Shown here one piece after another: positions 35,231-43,838 of a stretch of DNA of 64,000 nucleotides. The position numbers and the translations under genes are program-made. Source of the stretch: SpSt-600 sp042408195 (GTDB lineage: Bacteria; Chloroflexota; Anaerolineae; SpSt-600); NCBI GenBank assembly GCA_042408195.1, contig JBHOQL010000045.1, positions 1-64,000 on the forward strand. The letters are read 5' to 3'. Within the stretch, counting starts at the first letter, position 1. Each line of letters begins with the position of its first letter. Below the pieces are notes generated by a model that worked only from the letters and a program-made list of their open reading frames with translations, had not been told where the DNA came from and searched no databases.

Positions 35231-36136
35231 TTACAAAGGTGTAGCAAGTTTCTCCAGCGTTTCCCTGAAATCCACCCACCTTATGCGGGACAGGCCAAGC
35301 TTGCGGCGCAAGTGCTCGGGCTCCATCCCGGCTTTAAAATCCTTGAGAGCCCTCGTCCACCGCAGCATCTCAAAGGTAACGCTGCGGTTGAGACCCGCTG
35401 CCTGAGCCAGCTCGTGCAGGACATACTCAAGGTTCCGGCCTGTACACTCAAAGAGCCTTTCCCTGGGTCCGTATTGCTCAAGGTAGGCTTTGAGGATGGG
35501 GACAATCTCGGGAGGAAGGGCTAACCTGCGTTCCTTATACTGCAGCTTAGGATTGCTGTAGCGGATAAGAACCGCAGGATTTACAGGATCGGATAAGTCA
35601 AAGTCAACCGGGCGCAGGCTCAGGCACTCACTTTTTTTGATCCCGGTGCTGAGAAGCAAGAGGAAGAGGAGAAAAGGCCTGTAATCGGGGTCGGGGCCGG
35701 CAGCCAGACGGTTGGCTGCCTCAAGCAGGGCAGTAATTTCCTCATCCGTCAGAAACTCTGGAAGGGGTGGCTTAGCTGGCCGGTGAGGGATAGGAGCAGC
35801 CGGGTCCTCGGGAATTGCCCCGATCCTCCGCAGCCATCGGAAGAAAACCTTCAGGGTCGTGAGACGCCTGGCGTAGGATTTGGGGCTGCAGGGAACTCCT
35901 CGCTTGTAGAGCAGGTAATCTAAGAAGCCTTTAAGTTCTAAGACCCCTATGGTCCCTATAGGCCTGTCCTTACCCAGGTAACGGCTCAGTAAGCTTAAAT
36001 CCCAAAGGAAAGACTTCCTGGTGTTTAGAGTGAAACCCTCCCTTTCCATGTAGCCTTTGAAGGCCTCAATGGCTTCGGCAAGGGGGGTGCGGGTCGTCAG
36101 CTTAGCTTCTTCCAATAAAGGAAGCTGCTTAGCCAT
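35231..36136 (-). CDS. Tyrosine-recombinase-like protein lacking catalytic residues
   Basis: 301 residues laid out like XerC/D: a SAM-like core-binding domain (AIEAFKGYMEREGF, RRLTTLKVFFRWLR) and a C-terminal domain starting near residue 125. The catalytic set is gone. The first Arg (TGLRxSE in active enzymes) is Lys in TGIKKSE. HxLRH has become FEMLRWT, LGH is LGL, and no tyrosine occurs after NLEYVLHEL, so there is no nucleophile. It overlaps the PBP gene by 40 nt, so it is a resident gene and not a mobile integrase. A DNA-binding or structural role is possible. Confidence 0.75.
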   Translation of the reverse strand: MAKQLPLLEEAKLTTRTPLAEAIEAFKGYMEREGFTLNTRKSFLWDLSLLSRYLGKDRPIGTIGVLELKGFLDYLLYKRGVPCSPKSYARRLTTLKVFFRWLRRIGAIPEDPAAPIPHRPAKPPLPEFLTDEEITALLEAANRLAAGPDPDYRPFLLFLLLLSTGIKKSECLSLRPVDFDLSDPVNPAVLIRYSNPKLQYKERRLALPPEIVPILKAYLEQYGPRERLFECTGRNLEYVLHELAQAAGLNRSVTFEMLRWTRALKDFKAGMEPEHLRRKLGLSRIRWVDFRETLEKLATPL

Positions 36137-39100
36137 ACTTCTTCAGGCCTTTTCACCCAGACCTCGGAAGGCAGGGCTGCTTTTTTCTCTTTCTTCTCCT
36201 TCTTCTCGTGTACCACATTTATGCGGATTTGCTTGCTCTGGGTTGAATTACCAGCGGAGTCGTAAGCTATGACGTGAATCACGTGGGTTTCAGTGTAACC
36301 AACCGTATCGGAAATTATGGTCATGCCGTTGGAGAAAACGAGTTTGTAGGTTTCGCCCTCCACAAAACTCTGAGCTATCGCCATCTCCTGCCAAGTTACA
36401 GTTCCATCGGGATTGGTGACTGGAACGAGGGCTGTTATAACCGCCCCGGGGACGGGGATCGTATCGGACATCCTGATAGTCCATTTAAAGCTGTAGGGTG
36501 GGACGGAGCTCTCCCCAATTTTGTTGTTGTCCAGGTAAAATTCAACCTTGTCCATAGAGATATTATCGGTGGCGTAGGCCTGAATGTTCACCCACTCATC
36601 CTGCTCCATTACGTAAACATCCCCGTCGTCGGGATGGATCAGCTCCACTTTTGGTGGAGTGTTGTCCACTGTGACCTGGATTATGGAGCGCTTGATGGTT
36701 TGGTCGTGATCCACCACTGTGAGCTGGAGGGTATAGAGACCCTCAAGACCCACCGTATCCCAGTACTCCAGCACCCCATTGTCTACTTGATGGTAATGAT
36801 CGCTTCCGATCTGATTCCAGGCCGATGGATTGAGGCCCTTGCCAACCTCCAAACGGTAGAGCATGAAATTAGGTGAGCGGGCGTTGCCCACTATTGGCAC
36901 TATTCCACGGACATAAGAGTAGGGAGGCGGGCTAATGATAGCTACATCTCCTCCCTGGAGGATGGGACCGTAAGAATCATCGTAAACGGTTGGTGGCTGA
37001 GGTATTCCAGCCATTCTAACCCAGTCGGCCGCTTCGGGCGGGTAAATTTCATAGACCCTTTCCTCCACCAATTCTGGAGGAGTGTAGATAGTAGCCAGTT
37101 TGCCGTTAGCTTTATTTATGAGGAAAACTTGGTGGACGTTACAGTAAGTTGTGGGTTCGGTCCCCTTAATGAAGATTTCTTTCACCCTGTGAGGGCAGTA
37201 AGGGTTGGGGAGAAGGCCGGAAATCGCACACACTTCCATTTCTATGATGTCTGGAGGGCGCCTGAAGTCCTTCTCTATCGGTTCAGGGCTTATGAGGCGT
37301 TCCACGAGGCCCTCGTTGTAAGCCCTTTCCATGATATTGTGCCATATGGGGGCAGCTCCCCGGGCTCCCGGGATGCGCTCCATAGGCTCGTTGTTGGTGT
37401 TCCCGACCCACACTCCAACGCATATCTGCGGGGTGTAGCCTATTATCCACGCATCCCGCCAATCGTCTGTGGTCCCAGTCTTTACCGCAGCCGGACGCGA
37501 AATCTGCAGCGGGTTGTTGACGCCGAAGGCAGCGATACGGGCTTTATTGTCGGAAAGGATGTGGGTGATGAGGTAGGCCAACTGAGGGCTGAGGATCTGA
37601 CGCGATTCCGGTGCCTTGAATTCTTTCAGAATCCGACCATTCTTATCCTCAACTCGTAGTATTGCCACTGGCTGGAGCTCCCGGTAGCCAGGCAATCGCT
37701 TTTCGGGCGGGACGGGCTCCCCCATCATGGTGCCACCGTTGGCGAAGACGGAATAAGCGAAAACCATGTCCAGTAGGCTCACTTCACCACCACCAAGGGT
37801 AAGGGAAAGGCCGTAATGGTCAGCATTGAGGGTAGTTATGCCCATGCGATGGGCCACATTAATAACGTTTTTCACCCCGACTTTGCTGAGAGTCCACACC
37901 GCTGGGAGATTGTAGGATCTGGCGAGAGCGTTGCGGAGGCTCTGAGGACCATGGTATTTGCGGTCGTAATTGGCTGGGCAGTAAGGAGGGTTGGGGGGAT
38001 CAGGGAAGCACATAGGGACATCCAAAAGCATTGTAGCTGGGGTGAAACCTTGAGCGAGAGCTGTGACGTAAGTGAAGGGTTTGAAAGCGGAGCCAGGCTG
38101 CCGAGGGGAGATGGCCATGTTCACTTCGCCGTCTATTTCCTCGTTCCAATAATCAATGCTCCCCACCATGGCCAGGATTTCGCCGGTGCGGTTGCGCATT
38201 ATCACCACGGCTGCGTTAGATGGTTTCTTTTCTATTTTTGGATCGCTGCGGAGGGCTTCAATGTGCTTGCGCGCCTCTTCTTCGGCGAGCCTCTGGAAAT
38301 CGAGGTCTAAGGTTGTGTATACTTTCAACCCTCCCTTGTAGACCAGGTCCGGCCCGAATTCTTCTTCCAAAAGTTTGCGAACGTAGAGGACAAAATGCGG
38401 GGCAGTTATGCCGGTCTTTTCTCGTAGCGGCCTCACTTTGATAGGGGTATAGTATTTGGCCTCTATAGCTTGTTCCGGGGTTATGTATCCCTGGCGGACC
38501 ATTGCGTCCAGAACCAGGTGTTGACGCTTGCGGGCTTCTTCAGGGTTATCGATGGGGTTCTGAGCTGGGAACTGGGGAATGGCCGCCAACATCGCGCATT
38601 CAGCCAGGTTCAGCTCCCATACATGTTTGCCGAAGTAAACTTGAGCGGCAGCCTCGACTCCGTAAGCCAGGTTGCCGTAGTAGATGGTGTTTAGGTACCA
38701 CTCTAATATCTGGTCTTTGGGATAACGACGGGAAATTTCCAGAGCTAGTATGGCTTCTTTTATTTTGCGGGCGATGGTCTTCTTGTACCGCTCTTCGGGA
38801 GGAATAACGGTGTTTTTCACCAGTTGCATTGTGATAGTGCTGGCTCCTTGGATAGGGTAACCTCTCAGGTTGTACCAAATGGCTCTGGCGAGCCCCTCAA
38901 AATCTATGCCAGGGTTCTTGTAGAAATTTTTGTCCTCAATGGCAATCGTGGCCTGGCGGAGATAGATTGGTATCTTCTCCAAGGGGACCCAGGTCCGGTA
39001 GCCAGCGAAGGGGTTTGCGATCTCGTAGAGGAGGTGCTTTCCGGTGCGATCGTAAATCTTTGCGCTTTCAAAGCTGCCGGTGGCGATGTATTCTACTGCT

Positions 39101-39300
39101 TTTGGGTCTGGAAGAGAGCCGGCGTAGTAAGCGTAGATGGCTGCAGCTCCTCCCATGAAAGCGAGGGAGAAAGTCAGAGTTGCGGCTAAGGCTAACAGTA
39201 ATAGCCCACTGATTACCCTGAAGGCTGGGGACCCTGCACCGTTGTTCCTCTGACGGCGGGTGCGCCTGCGCATTATTATGTAAAGGGCATGGTTTCCCAT
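36097..39300 (-). CDS. Class A penicillin-binding protein (PBP1A-like) with Ig-like C-terminus
   Basis: 1067 residues, longer than usual (about 700-850). It has an N-terminal cytoplasmic basic patch and membrane helix (to about 55), a GT51 transglycosylase (EDKNFY with the catalytic Glu, GASTITMQLVKN), and a transpeptidase with SAFK (Ser nucleophile), SYN and KTG boxes. A cysteine-bearing linker (CAISGLLPNPYCP) follows, then beta-rich Ig-like modules with YATDNISMDKVEFYLD, and a lysine-rich tail. It builds peptidoglycan outside the membrane. AGGAGGGAGG precedes the ATG and a good promoter lies upstream. Confidence 0.95.
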   Translation of the reverse strand: MGNHALYIIMRRRTRRQRNNGAGSPAFRVISGLLLLALAATLTFSLAFMGGAAAIYAYYAGSLPDPKAVEYIATGSFESAKIYDRTGKHLLYEIANPFAGYRTWVPLEKIPIYLRQATIAIEDKNFYKNPGIDFEGLARAIWYNLRGYPIQGASTITMQLVKNTVIPPEERYKKTIARKIKEAILALEISRRYPKDQILEWYLNTIYYGNLAYGVEAAAQVYFGKHVWELNLAECAMLAAIPQFPAQNPIDNPEEARKRQHLVLDAMVRQGYITPEQAIEAKYYTPIKVRPLREKTGITAPHFVLYVRKLLEEEFGPDLVYKGGLKVYTTLDLDFQRLAEEEARKHIEALRSDPKIEKKPSNAAVVIMRNRTGEILAMVGSIDYWNEEIDGEVNMAISPRQPGSAFKPFTYVTALAQGFTPATMLLDVPMCFPDPPNPPYCPANYDRKYHGPQSLRNALARSYNLPAVWTLSKVGVKNVINVAHRMGITTLNADHYGLSLTLGGGEVSLLDMVFAYSVFANGGTMMGEPVPPEKRLPGYRELQPVAILRVEDKNGRILKEFKAPESRQILSPQLAYLITHILSDNKARIAAFGVNNPLQISRPAAVKTGTTDDWRDAWIIGYTPQICVGVWVGNTNNEPMERIPGARGAAPIWHNIMERAYNEGLVERLISPEPIEKDFRRPPDIIEMEVCAISGLLPNPYCPHRVKEIFIKGTEPTTYCNVHQVFLINKANGKLATIYTPPELVEERVYEIYPPEAADWVRMAGIPQPPTVYDDSYGPILQGGDVAIISPPPYSYVRGIVPIVGNARSPNFMLYRLEVGKGLNPSAWNQIGSDHYHQVDNGVLEYWDTVGLEGLYTLQLTVVDHDQTIKRSIIQVTVDNTPPKVELIHPDDGDVYVMEQDEWVNIQAYATDNISMDKVEFYLDNNKIGESSVPPYSFKWTIRMSDTIPVPGAVITALVPVTNPDGTVTWQEMAIAQSFVEGETYKLVFSNGMTIISDTVGYTETHVIHVIAYDSAGNSTQSKQIRINVVHEKKEKKEKKAALPSEVWVKRPEEVWLSSFLYWKKLS

Positions 39301-39326
39301 TCCTCCCTCCTGAACTTGCCGGTTAA

Positions 39327-39356
39327 ATTATAAAGCTTTAAAGGGAATTTTGCCAA
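39327..39356 (-). promoter_or_regulatory. Promoter of the PBP gene
   Basis: Minus strand TTGGCA (39351-39356), 18-nt spacer, TATAAT (39327-39332). The -10 is perfect and the -35 is 5 of 6. It starts just after the terminator of the stable-RNA operon. Confidence 0.7.
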
Positions 39357-39380
39357 AATCCTCTGTTGGTTCGACAAAAT

Positions 39381-39407
39381 AAAAAACCCCGGGATTTTGA
39401 CCCGGGG
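39381..39407 (-). terminator. Terminator of the tRNA-rnpB operon
   Basis: Stem CCCCGGG/CCCGGGG (39387-39393 with 39401-39407) with a 7-nt loop, followed on the minus strand by six T. It lies 12 nt after the last tRNA gene. Confidence 0.88.
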
Positions 39408-39418
39408 CTTGACCTCGA

Positions 39419-39490
39419 TAGCGGGGGCAGGATTTGAACCTGCGACCTCCGGGTTATGAGCCCGGTGAGCTACCGCTGCTCCACCCCGCG
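39419..39490 (-). tRNA. tRNA-fMet (CAT), initiator
   Basis: 72-nt cloverleaf starting CGCGGGG. Position 1 is C and 72 is T, unpaired as in bacterial initiators, and the anticodon stem has three G-C pairs (GGG/CCC) around CTCATAA. The T arm is GGTTCAAATCC. CCA is not encoded. It is the last gene of the stable-RNA operon. Confidence 0.93.
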
Positions 39491-39496
39491 TTCGGA

Positions 39497-39582
39497 TGCC
39501 GAGGGCGGGATTTGAACCCGCACGGGGAAGAACCCCACTGCGTCCTGAGCGCAGTGCGTCTGCCAGGTTCCGCCACCTCGGC
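39497..39582 (-). tRNA. tRNA-Leu (CAG)
   Basis: 86-nt class II tRNA with a long variable arm (GTGGGGTTCTTCCCC region). Anticodon loop CTCAGGA between CTGCG/CGCAG arms gives CAG, reading CUG. The acceptor GCCGAGG pairs with CCTCGGC. CCA is not encoded. Its 5' end is only 3 nt after the end of the RNase P RNA. Confidence 0.95.
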
Positions 39583-39585
39583 TCT

Positions 39586-39993
<408 letters not shown>

Positions 39994-39997
39994 AAGG

Positions 39998-40082
39998 TGC
40001 AGGAGGGGGGACTCGAACCCCCACGCCCCTTACGGGGCACGGGTCCTCAGCCCGTCGCGTATGCCAGTTCCGCCACTCCTGC
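39998..40082 (-). tRNA. tRNA-Leu (GAG)
   Basis: 85-nt class II tRNA with acceptor GCAGGAG/CTCCTGC, a variable arm (GCCCCGTAAGGGGC) and anticodon loop CTGAGGA, giving GAG for CUC/CUU. T arm GGTTCGAGTCC. After A73 the genome reads CCT, so CCA is incomplete. It lies 4 nt before rnpB. Confidence 0.94.
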
Positions 40083-40086
40083 ACAA

Positions 40087-40159
40087 TGGGCCGTGAGGGA
40101 GTCGAACCCTCAGCTCCTGGCTTAAAAGGCCAGTACTCTACCTGTTGAGTTAACGGCCC
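40087..40159 (-). tRNA. tRNA-Lys (TTT)
   Basis: 73 nt, acceptor GGGCCGT/ACGGCCC, D arm ACTCAACAGGTAGAGT, anticodon loop CTTTTAA between CTGGC/GCCAG giving TTT, T arm GGTTCGACTCC. No encoded CCA. It is 4 nt from tRNA-Leu(GAG). Confidence 0.95.
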
Positions 40160-40175
40160 TCCACTTTTTAAAGAG

Positions 40176-40249
40176 CGTCCCCGGCGGGATTCGAACCCAC
40201 GACCTCTGACTCCGCAGGCCAGCGCTCTATCCTACTGAGCTACGGGGAC
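40176..40249 (-). tRNA. tRNA-Arg (GCG)
   Basis: 74 nt, acceptor GTCCCCG/CGGGGAC with G73, D arm GCTCAGTAGGATAGAGC, T arm GGTTCGAATCC. The anticodon loop is CTGCGGA, so the anticodon reads GCG. The body has the usual arginine identity layout. Bacteria normally read CGU/CGC with ACG (inosine), so GCG is unusual. First gene of the operon, 22 nt after the -10 box. Confidence 0.88.
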
Positions 40250-40270
40250 TTCGGCCCAAAACCTATATAT

Positions 40271-40299
40271 AAAATAGCACAAGTTCCCCTTCTTGTCAA
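40271..40299 (-). promoter_or_regulatory. Promoter of the tRNA-rnpB operon
   Basis: Minus strand TTGACA (perfect, 40294-40299), 17-nt spacer, TATTTT (40271-40276, 4 of 6), followed by an A+T run. Expected to drive all six stable RNAs down to the terminator at 39381. Confidence 0.75.
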
Positions 40300-40400
40300 C
40301 CCTACTGCCTGAGGCCAGGGCTTTCAACGATGTTGTTACTCTACTGCAGAAAAGCAGTGTTCGGCTCTGAACAACCTCCTTAAAATGGGCCAATCCCGCA

Positions 40401-41123
40401 TCAGGCGGAGAGCATTTTAAAGAATTCGGCAGCGTTCCGAACAGCAAAGCCAAAGGCATCGTTGTTGAAGTAAACGTAGAGGTCAAGGCCTTCCCTGAGG
40501 AAATTCTTCGCCAGTTGAGCCCAGTAGTTCAGTTCTTCCGGCCCATAAAGCCCGCCGTAAACAACGCCACTCCCGTGCATCCTTATGTAGACAAAGGAGG
40601 CCGTGACTTTGACGGGGCAAAGGAACCCGGGAAGGCTTATGAGGCAGAGAGCCACCCCTTTCTTTTCCAGCAGGCTGTATACCCTGGGGTTGAACCAGCT
40701 TTCGTTTCGGAATTCAAAGGTGTAGGCTAGATCGCCAGGCAGAAGCTCGAGGAAAGCTTCAAGCCTCCCTACATTGCACGACCAGTCCGGAGGTAGCTGG
40801 AATAGGATGGGACCAAGCTTCGGCCCCAGAAGCTTAGCCCTTTCAATGAAGAGTTCCACAGGCTTGTAATCCACCTTCAGCTTTTTGACATGGGTGATGA
40901 AGCGGCTGGCTTTTACACTGAAGAGAAAGTCCGGGGGAGTAATCTGACTCCACTTCCTGAAGGTTTCTTCGCTCGGCAGGCGGTAGAAGCTGTTGTTGAC
41001 TTCAACCGTGTGGAAGTGGGAAGAGTAGAATTTCAACCATTCCCTCGTGGAAAGCCCCAGAGGGTAGAACACTCCCTTCCAGTGAGGGTAAATCCAGCCG
41101 GAAGTCCCAACCCAGAAGGCCAT
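40401..41123 (-). CDS. DUF72 family protein
   Basis: 240 residues with the DUF72 TIM-barrel pattern: GTSGWIYPHWKGVFYP at the N-terminus, FHTVEVNNSFYRLPS, FLFSVKASRFITHVKKL, GPILFQLPPDW, EFRNESWF and a C-terminal LDLYVYFNNDAFGFAVRNA. The family is widespread and unassigned. It is read in the same direction as holA, 18 nt upstream. Confidence 0.92.
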   Translation of the reverse strand: MAFWVGTSGWIYPHWKGVFYPLGLSTREWLKFYSSHFHTVEVNNSFYRLPSEETFRKWSQITPPDFLFSVKASRFITHVKKLKVDYKPVELFIERAKLLGPKLGPILFQLPPDWSCNVGRLEAFLELLPGDLAYTFEFRNESWFNPRVYSLLEKKGVALCLISLPGFLCPVKVTASFVYIRMHGSGVVYGGLYGPEELNYWAQLAKNFLREGLDLYVYFNNDAFGFAVRNAAEFFKMLSA

Positions 41124-41141
41124 TTGGTCTCCCCAAAGGCT

Positions 41142-42122
41142 TCATTCCATTGAAGAGGTCAGGGCCGTGATCAGGAGTTCAAGGGATACGGGCCCTTCAG
41201 CTCTGCCGGTCTTGAGAGCTACATCCACTTCCAGAAGCCTCTCATAGGCTCTCTTCAGGTATTCCACCGAGAAGTTCCCGCACTGGCGTATGGCTTTGTC
41301 CACTACGAAGGGCAAGACCCTGAGCCTGAGGGCGATCTCTCGGGAGGAGTATCCTCTGGCCATGAGGAGCTTGACCATGAGAAGGAGCCGGAGGTGTTTG
41401 CCAAGCATCCCGATTATGCCCACCATTGGTTCGCCCTGGTCCAGAAGAGAGCGCAGCACTTCCAGCGCCGCCCCTGCATCCTTCCTGCCCAGTGCATCAG
41501 TGAGGGAGAAAATGCTTGCTTCTCGCGCATAGGGAACCACAGCCTTCACATCTTCCGGAACGATAGGACGAGCTCTGTCTACATAAATGGCCAGCTTATC
41601 CAGTTCCGTGTCCAGAATTCGCAAGTCTTCCCCCACGAAGAAGGCCAGCTCTTCGGCCGCCTCAGGGGTTATTTCCACCCCCTTTTCCCTGGCTCTGTCC
41701 CTGAGCCACTGCTTAAGCTTCTCACCCCTTATCCTCTCAAAATTGAGGAGCTTGGCTCTGCCGCTCTTTTCCAGTTCGCTCAGCAATGGATAGAGGGGGT
41801 GTTCCTCACCTACAGTCTTTTCTTCCTCCAGGACAAGGATGGTGGTAGGGGGAAGGCGAGGGAGAAATTCCCTGAGAAAATGGACCAGTTCCTGATTCCC
41901 TCTCTCCACTCTGCTCAACAGGCCCCTCACCAGTACCATCCTCGTAGGGAGCATAAAAGGCAAAGCGTAACACGCCTCTTTCAGCTCCTCGGGCTTAACT
42001 TTCTTCCCCTCCAGCTGGGTGAAGTTCATATCCGAGAGAGGTGGTGAACCAAGGCGCTCCCTCAGCTTTTTTACGGCCTGGCTCCTGAGGAATTCCTCTT
42101 CCCCGTGGATTACGTAGAGCAT
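41142..42122 (-). CDS. holA: DNA polymerase III subunit delta
   Basis: 326 residues. The clamp-loader wrench subunit has an N-terminal Rossmann-like part (LYVIHGEEEFLRSQAVKKL, LPFMLPTRMVLVRG), a lid region with EKSGRAKLLNFERI and KGVEITPEAAEELAFFVGEDLR, and a C-terminal collar domain with AYERLLEVDVALKTG. It opens the sliding clamp. Its start overlaps the DUF6391 gene end by 13 nt. Confidence 0.92.
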   Translation of the reverse strand: MLYVIHGEEEFLRSQAVKKLRERLGSPPLSDMNFTQLEGKKVKPEELKEACYALPFMLPTRMVLVRGLLSRVERGNQELVHFLREFLPRLPPTTILVLEEEKTVGEEHPLYPLLSELEKSGRAKLLNFERIRGEKLKQWLRDRAREKGVEITPEAAEELAFFVGEDLRILDTELDKLAIYVDRARPIVPEDVKAVVPYAREASIFSLTDALGRKDAGAALEVLRSLLDQGEPMVGIIGMLGKHLRLLLMVKLLMARGYSSREIALRLRVLPFVVDKAIRQCGNFSVEYLKRAYERLLEVDVALKTGRAEGPVSLELLITALTSSME

Positions 42123-42607
42123 ATTTCTACTTTGTGGATCCTCACCGCCCCGCGGTCAAACCGCTTTATCTCTTTTATAGAAATATCGGTCATATCCGGG
42201 GAAGTAGTAATGTAGCGCTGGACCATTAACCCTAAGGGTTGAGCCAGGAGCAAAGCCAGAGTGGCCAGGGTTATAGCTTCCGGGAGGCGGGTCCAGCGCC
42301 GGCGGGGCTTGCCTACAAGAGCCAGGAAAGCTGAAAGTCCCGCCAGAACCCCAGCAGTAGCTAGGTTTGTCCCGCACTGGGGGTGGAGAGCCAACTCTGT
42401 CTCCCCCCTTTGCAAGCGAACTAAGGCTTCGCTTACGGCTGCAGCCAGCGCCTCGGTATCCACATTGCCGTAGATATAGAAGCCCGAATCGGTGCTTCTG
42501 CCCAATATCCGAAGGTTAGGATAGCGCCAACTAAGGATGTGGATGGTGGCGTGTTCCAAGGCGTGTATTTGACGGATCTTCTGCAAGAATTTCAAAATTC
42601 TCTCCAT
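42110..42607 (-). CDS. DUF6391 family membrane protein
   Basis: 165 residues. RQIHALEHATIHILSWRYP carries a conserved HALEHA motif resembling a metal or protease-like site; two hydrophobic segments follow (GVLAGLSAFLALVG and AITLATLALLLAQPLG). HPQCGTNLAT precedes the first. The family, seen in Chloroflexota and cyanobacteria, has no known function. Its 3' end overlaps holA. Confidence 0.75.
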   Translation of the reverse strand: MERILKFLQKIRQIHALEHATIHILSWRYPNLRILGRSTDSGFYIYGNVDTEALAAAVSEALVRLQRGETELALHPQCGTNLATAGVLAGLSAFLALVGKPRRRWTRLPEAITLATLALLLAQPLGLMVQRYITTSPDMTDISIKEIKRFDRGAVRIHKVEICST

Positions 42608-42611
42608 CTTA

Positions 42612-43838
42612 TTACCTCGGCAAAAGGGTGTAAACCAAGAAAGCTATTACCACAATCAGAGCTGTGGAGGGCAAAAGAAGGCGGTAGATGGGCCCCCACT
42701 TTGCCTGGAAGTAATCCCTGGTGAGGACCAGGCAGATATGGAAAGGCGAAAGGAGGACACCAATGAAACAGGCTCCGAAGGCGAAAGCCACCGTGTTCAG
42801 GTGAGGGGTGCTCCCCATCAGGATGGGGCTCAGGAGCGGAAAGGTTAGGCCAATTGCGGCTCCCGTCACTCCGGTAAGGATTCCTGCACTCATGGGGACA
42901 AGGAAGGCCATAAGGAAGGGAGGACAGTGAAGGGCCAGAAGAGCCCTGTAGACGGCAGGGGCTGCCCCTGAGATTTCCACCATCCTCTTGAACCCCATAA
43001 TGCCCATGATCAGGAGGATGTTCCGGAGCGAAAACCCTCCCCTAAGTGCTTTCTTCATCCTTTCTAACCCAGGCCTATGCACTATTGCGATGGAGATTAT
43101 CGTCATAACGAGTAAGAGGGGGAGGTTTATCCCCAGCCCAGCCGTTCCAGCTATCACCAAGGCTACAGGCCAGATAGCGATACCCAGATCTCTCCAGGCT
43201 CTCCTTCTCTCTTCAATCGAATTGTCCGGAACGAGCTGGCGGGGCAAACGTCTGACCAAAACTATGCCTCCAGCCAGCATGGCCCCTAAAGTGAAGGGGG
43301 ACTGAATTAAGAGGAGGGTTCTTATCGGAACACCCGTTATTGACGAGGCGATCAAAAGCGCGGGGAAGAGGGGAACTATGTATTCCCACAGGTGGCGGAA
43401 CCAGTAATTGAAAAAGGCTTTATCTTCATTACTCAGAGGCAGATCCTTTGTCGCTGCCGCCACCATGGGCGCCGAAAGGAGAGCCCCGCCGGGCATTGGC
43501 AAAAGGCCAAGGATGGCTGGAGGTATCGGAATGCTCAGCCGGCGGTCAGGCAAGAGGACGCCCAAAGATCTCACGAGCTTGTCTAGGCTGCCCACCTCCC
43601 GCAGAAGTTCCACCATCGTGGTGATGAGGAGGACAGCCGCCAGGAGCTCCAGGGTGCTACGGGAGGTTATCTCTTCGATGAAGGCGCCACTCCATTCCGG
43701 GAAAGGCCTGCTGGAAAGGAATCCCATGGCCACGGCCCCGGAAAATATCACGAGACCCACATCCACCTGACGGAAGAGGAAGAAGAGCATCGCAGCTAAG
43801 ATAAGCAGAAGTCTGGCTATAAGGACTGTGTCGCTCAC
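42612..43838 (-). CDS. DUF401 family integral membrane protein
   Basis: 408 residues with about ten hydrophobic helices. Typical parts are LGLLPMPGGALLSAPMV, FFNYWFRHLWEYIVPLFPA, and PMSAGILTGVTGAAIGLTFP. These resemble ion or organic-anion transporters of the CitM/Gnt type. The substrate is unknown. Its GTG/ATG region overlaps the surE end by 4 nt, so the genes from surE to holA look like one transcript. Confidence 0.85.
   Translation of the reverse strand: MSDTVLIARLLLILAAMLFFLFRQVDVGLVIFSGAVAMGFLSSRPFPEWSGAFIEEITSRSTLELLAAVLLITTMVELLREVGSLDKLVRSLGVLLPDRRLSIPIPPAILGLLPMPGGALLSAPMVAAATKDLPLSNEDKAFFNYWFRHLWEYIVPLFPALLIASSITGVPIRTLLLIQSPFTLGAMLAGGIVLVRRLPRQLVPDNSIEERRRAWRDLGIAIWPVALVIAGTAGLGINLPLLLVMTIISIAIVHRPGLERMKKALRGGFSLRNILLIMGIMGFKRMVEISGAAPAVYRALLALHCPPFLMAFLVPMSAGILTGVTGAAIGLTFPLLSPILMGSTPHLNTVAFAFGACFIGVLLSPFHICLVLTRDYFQAKWGPIYRLLLPSTALIVVIAFLVYTLLPR

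Noticed and set aside
35231..36136. Integrase of a mobile element next to tRNA genes
   Set aside because: Catalytic residues are missing, no att-like direct repeats or other phage or element genes were seen, and the gene overlaps a housekeeping PBP gene.
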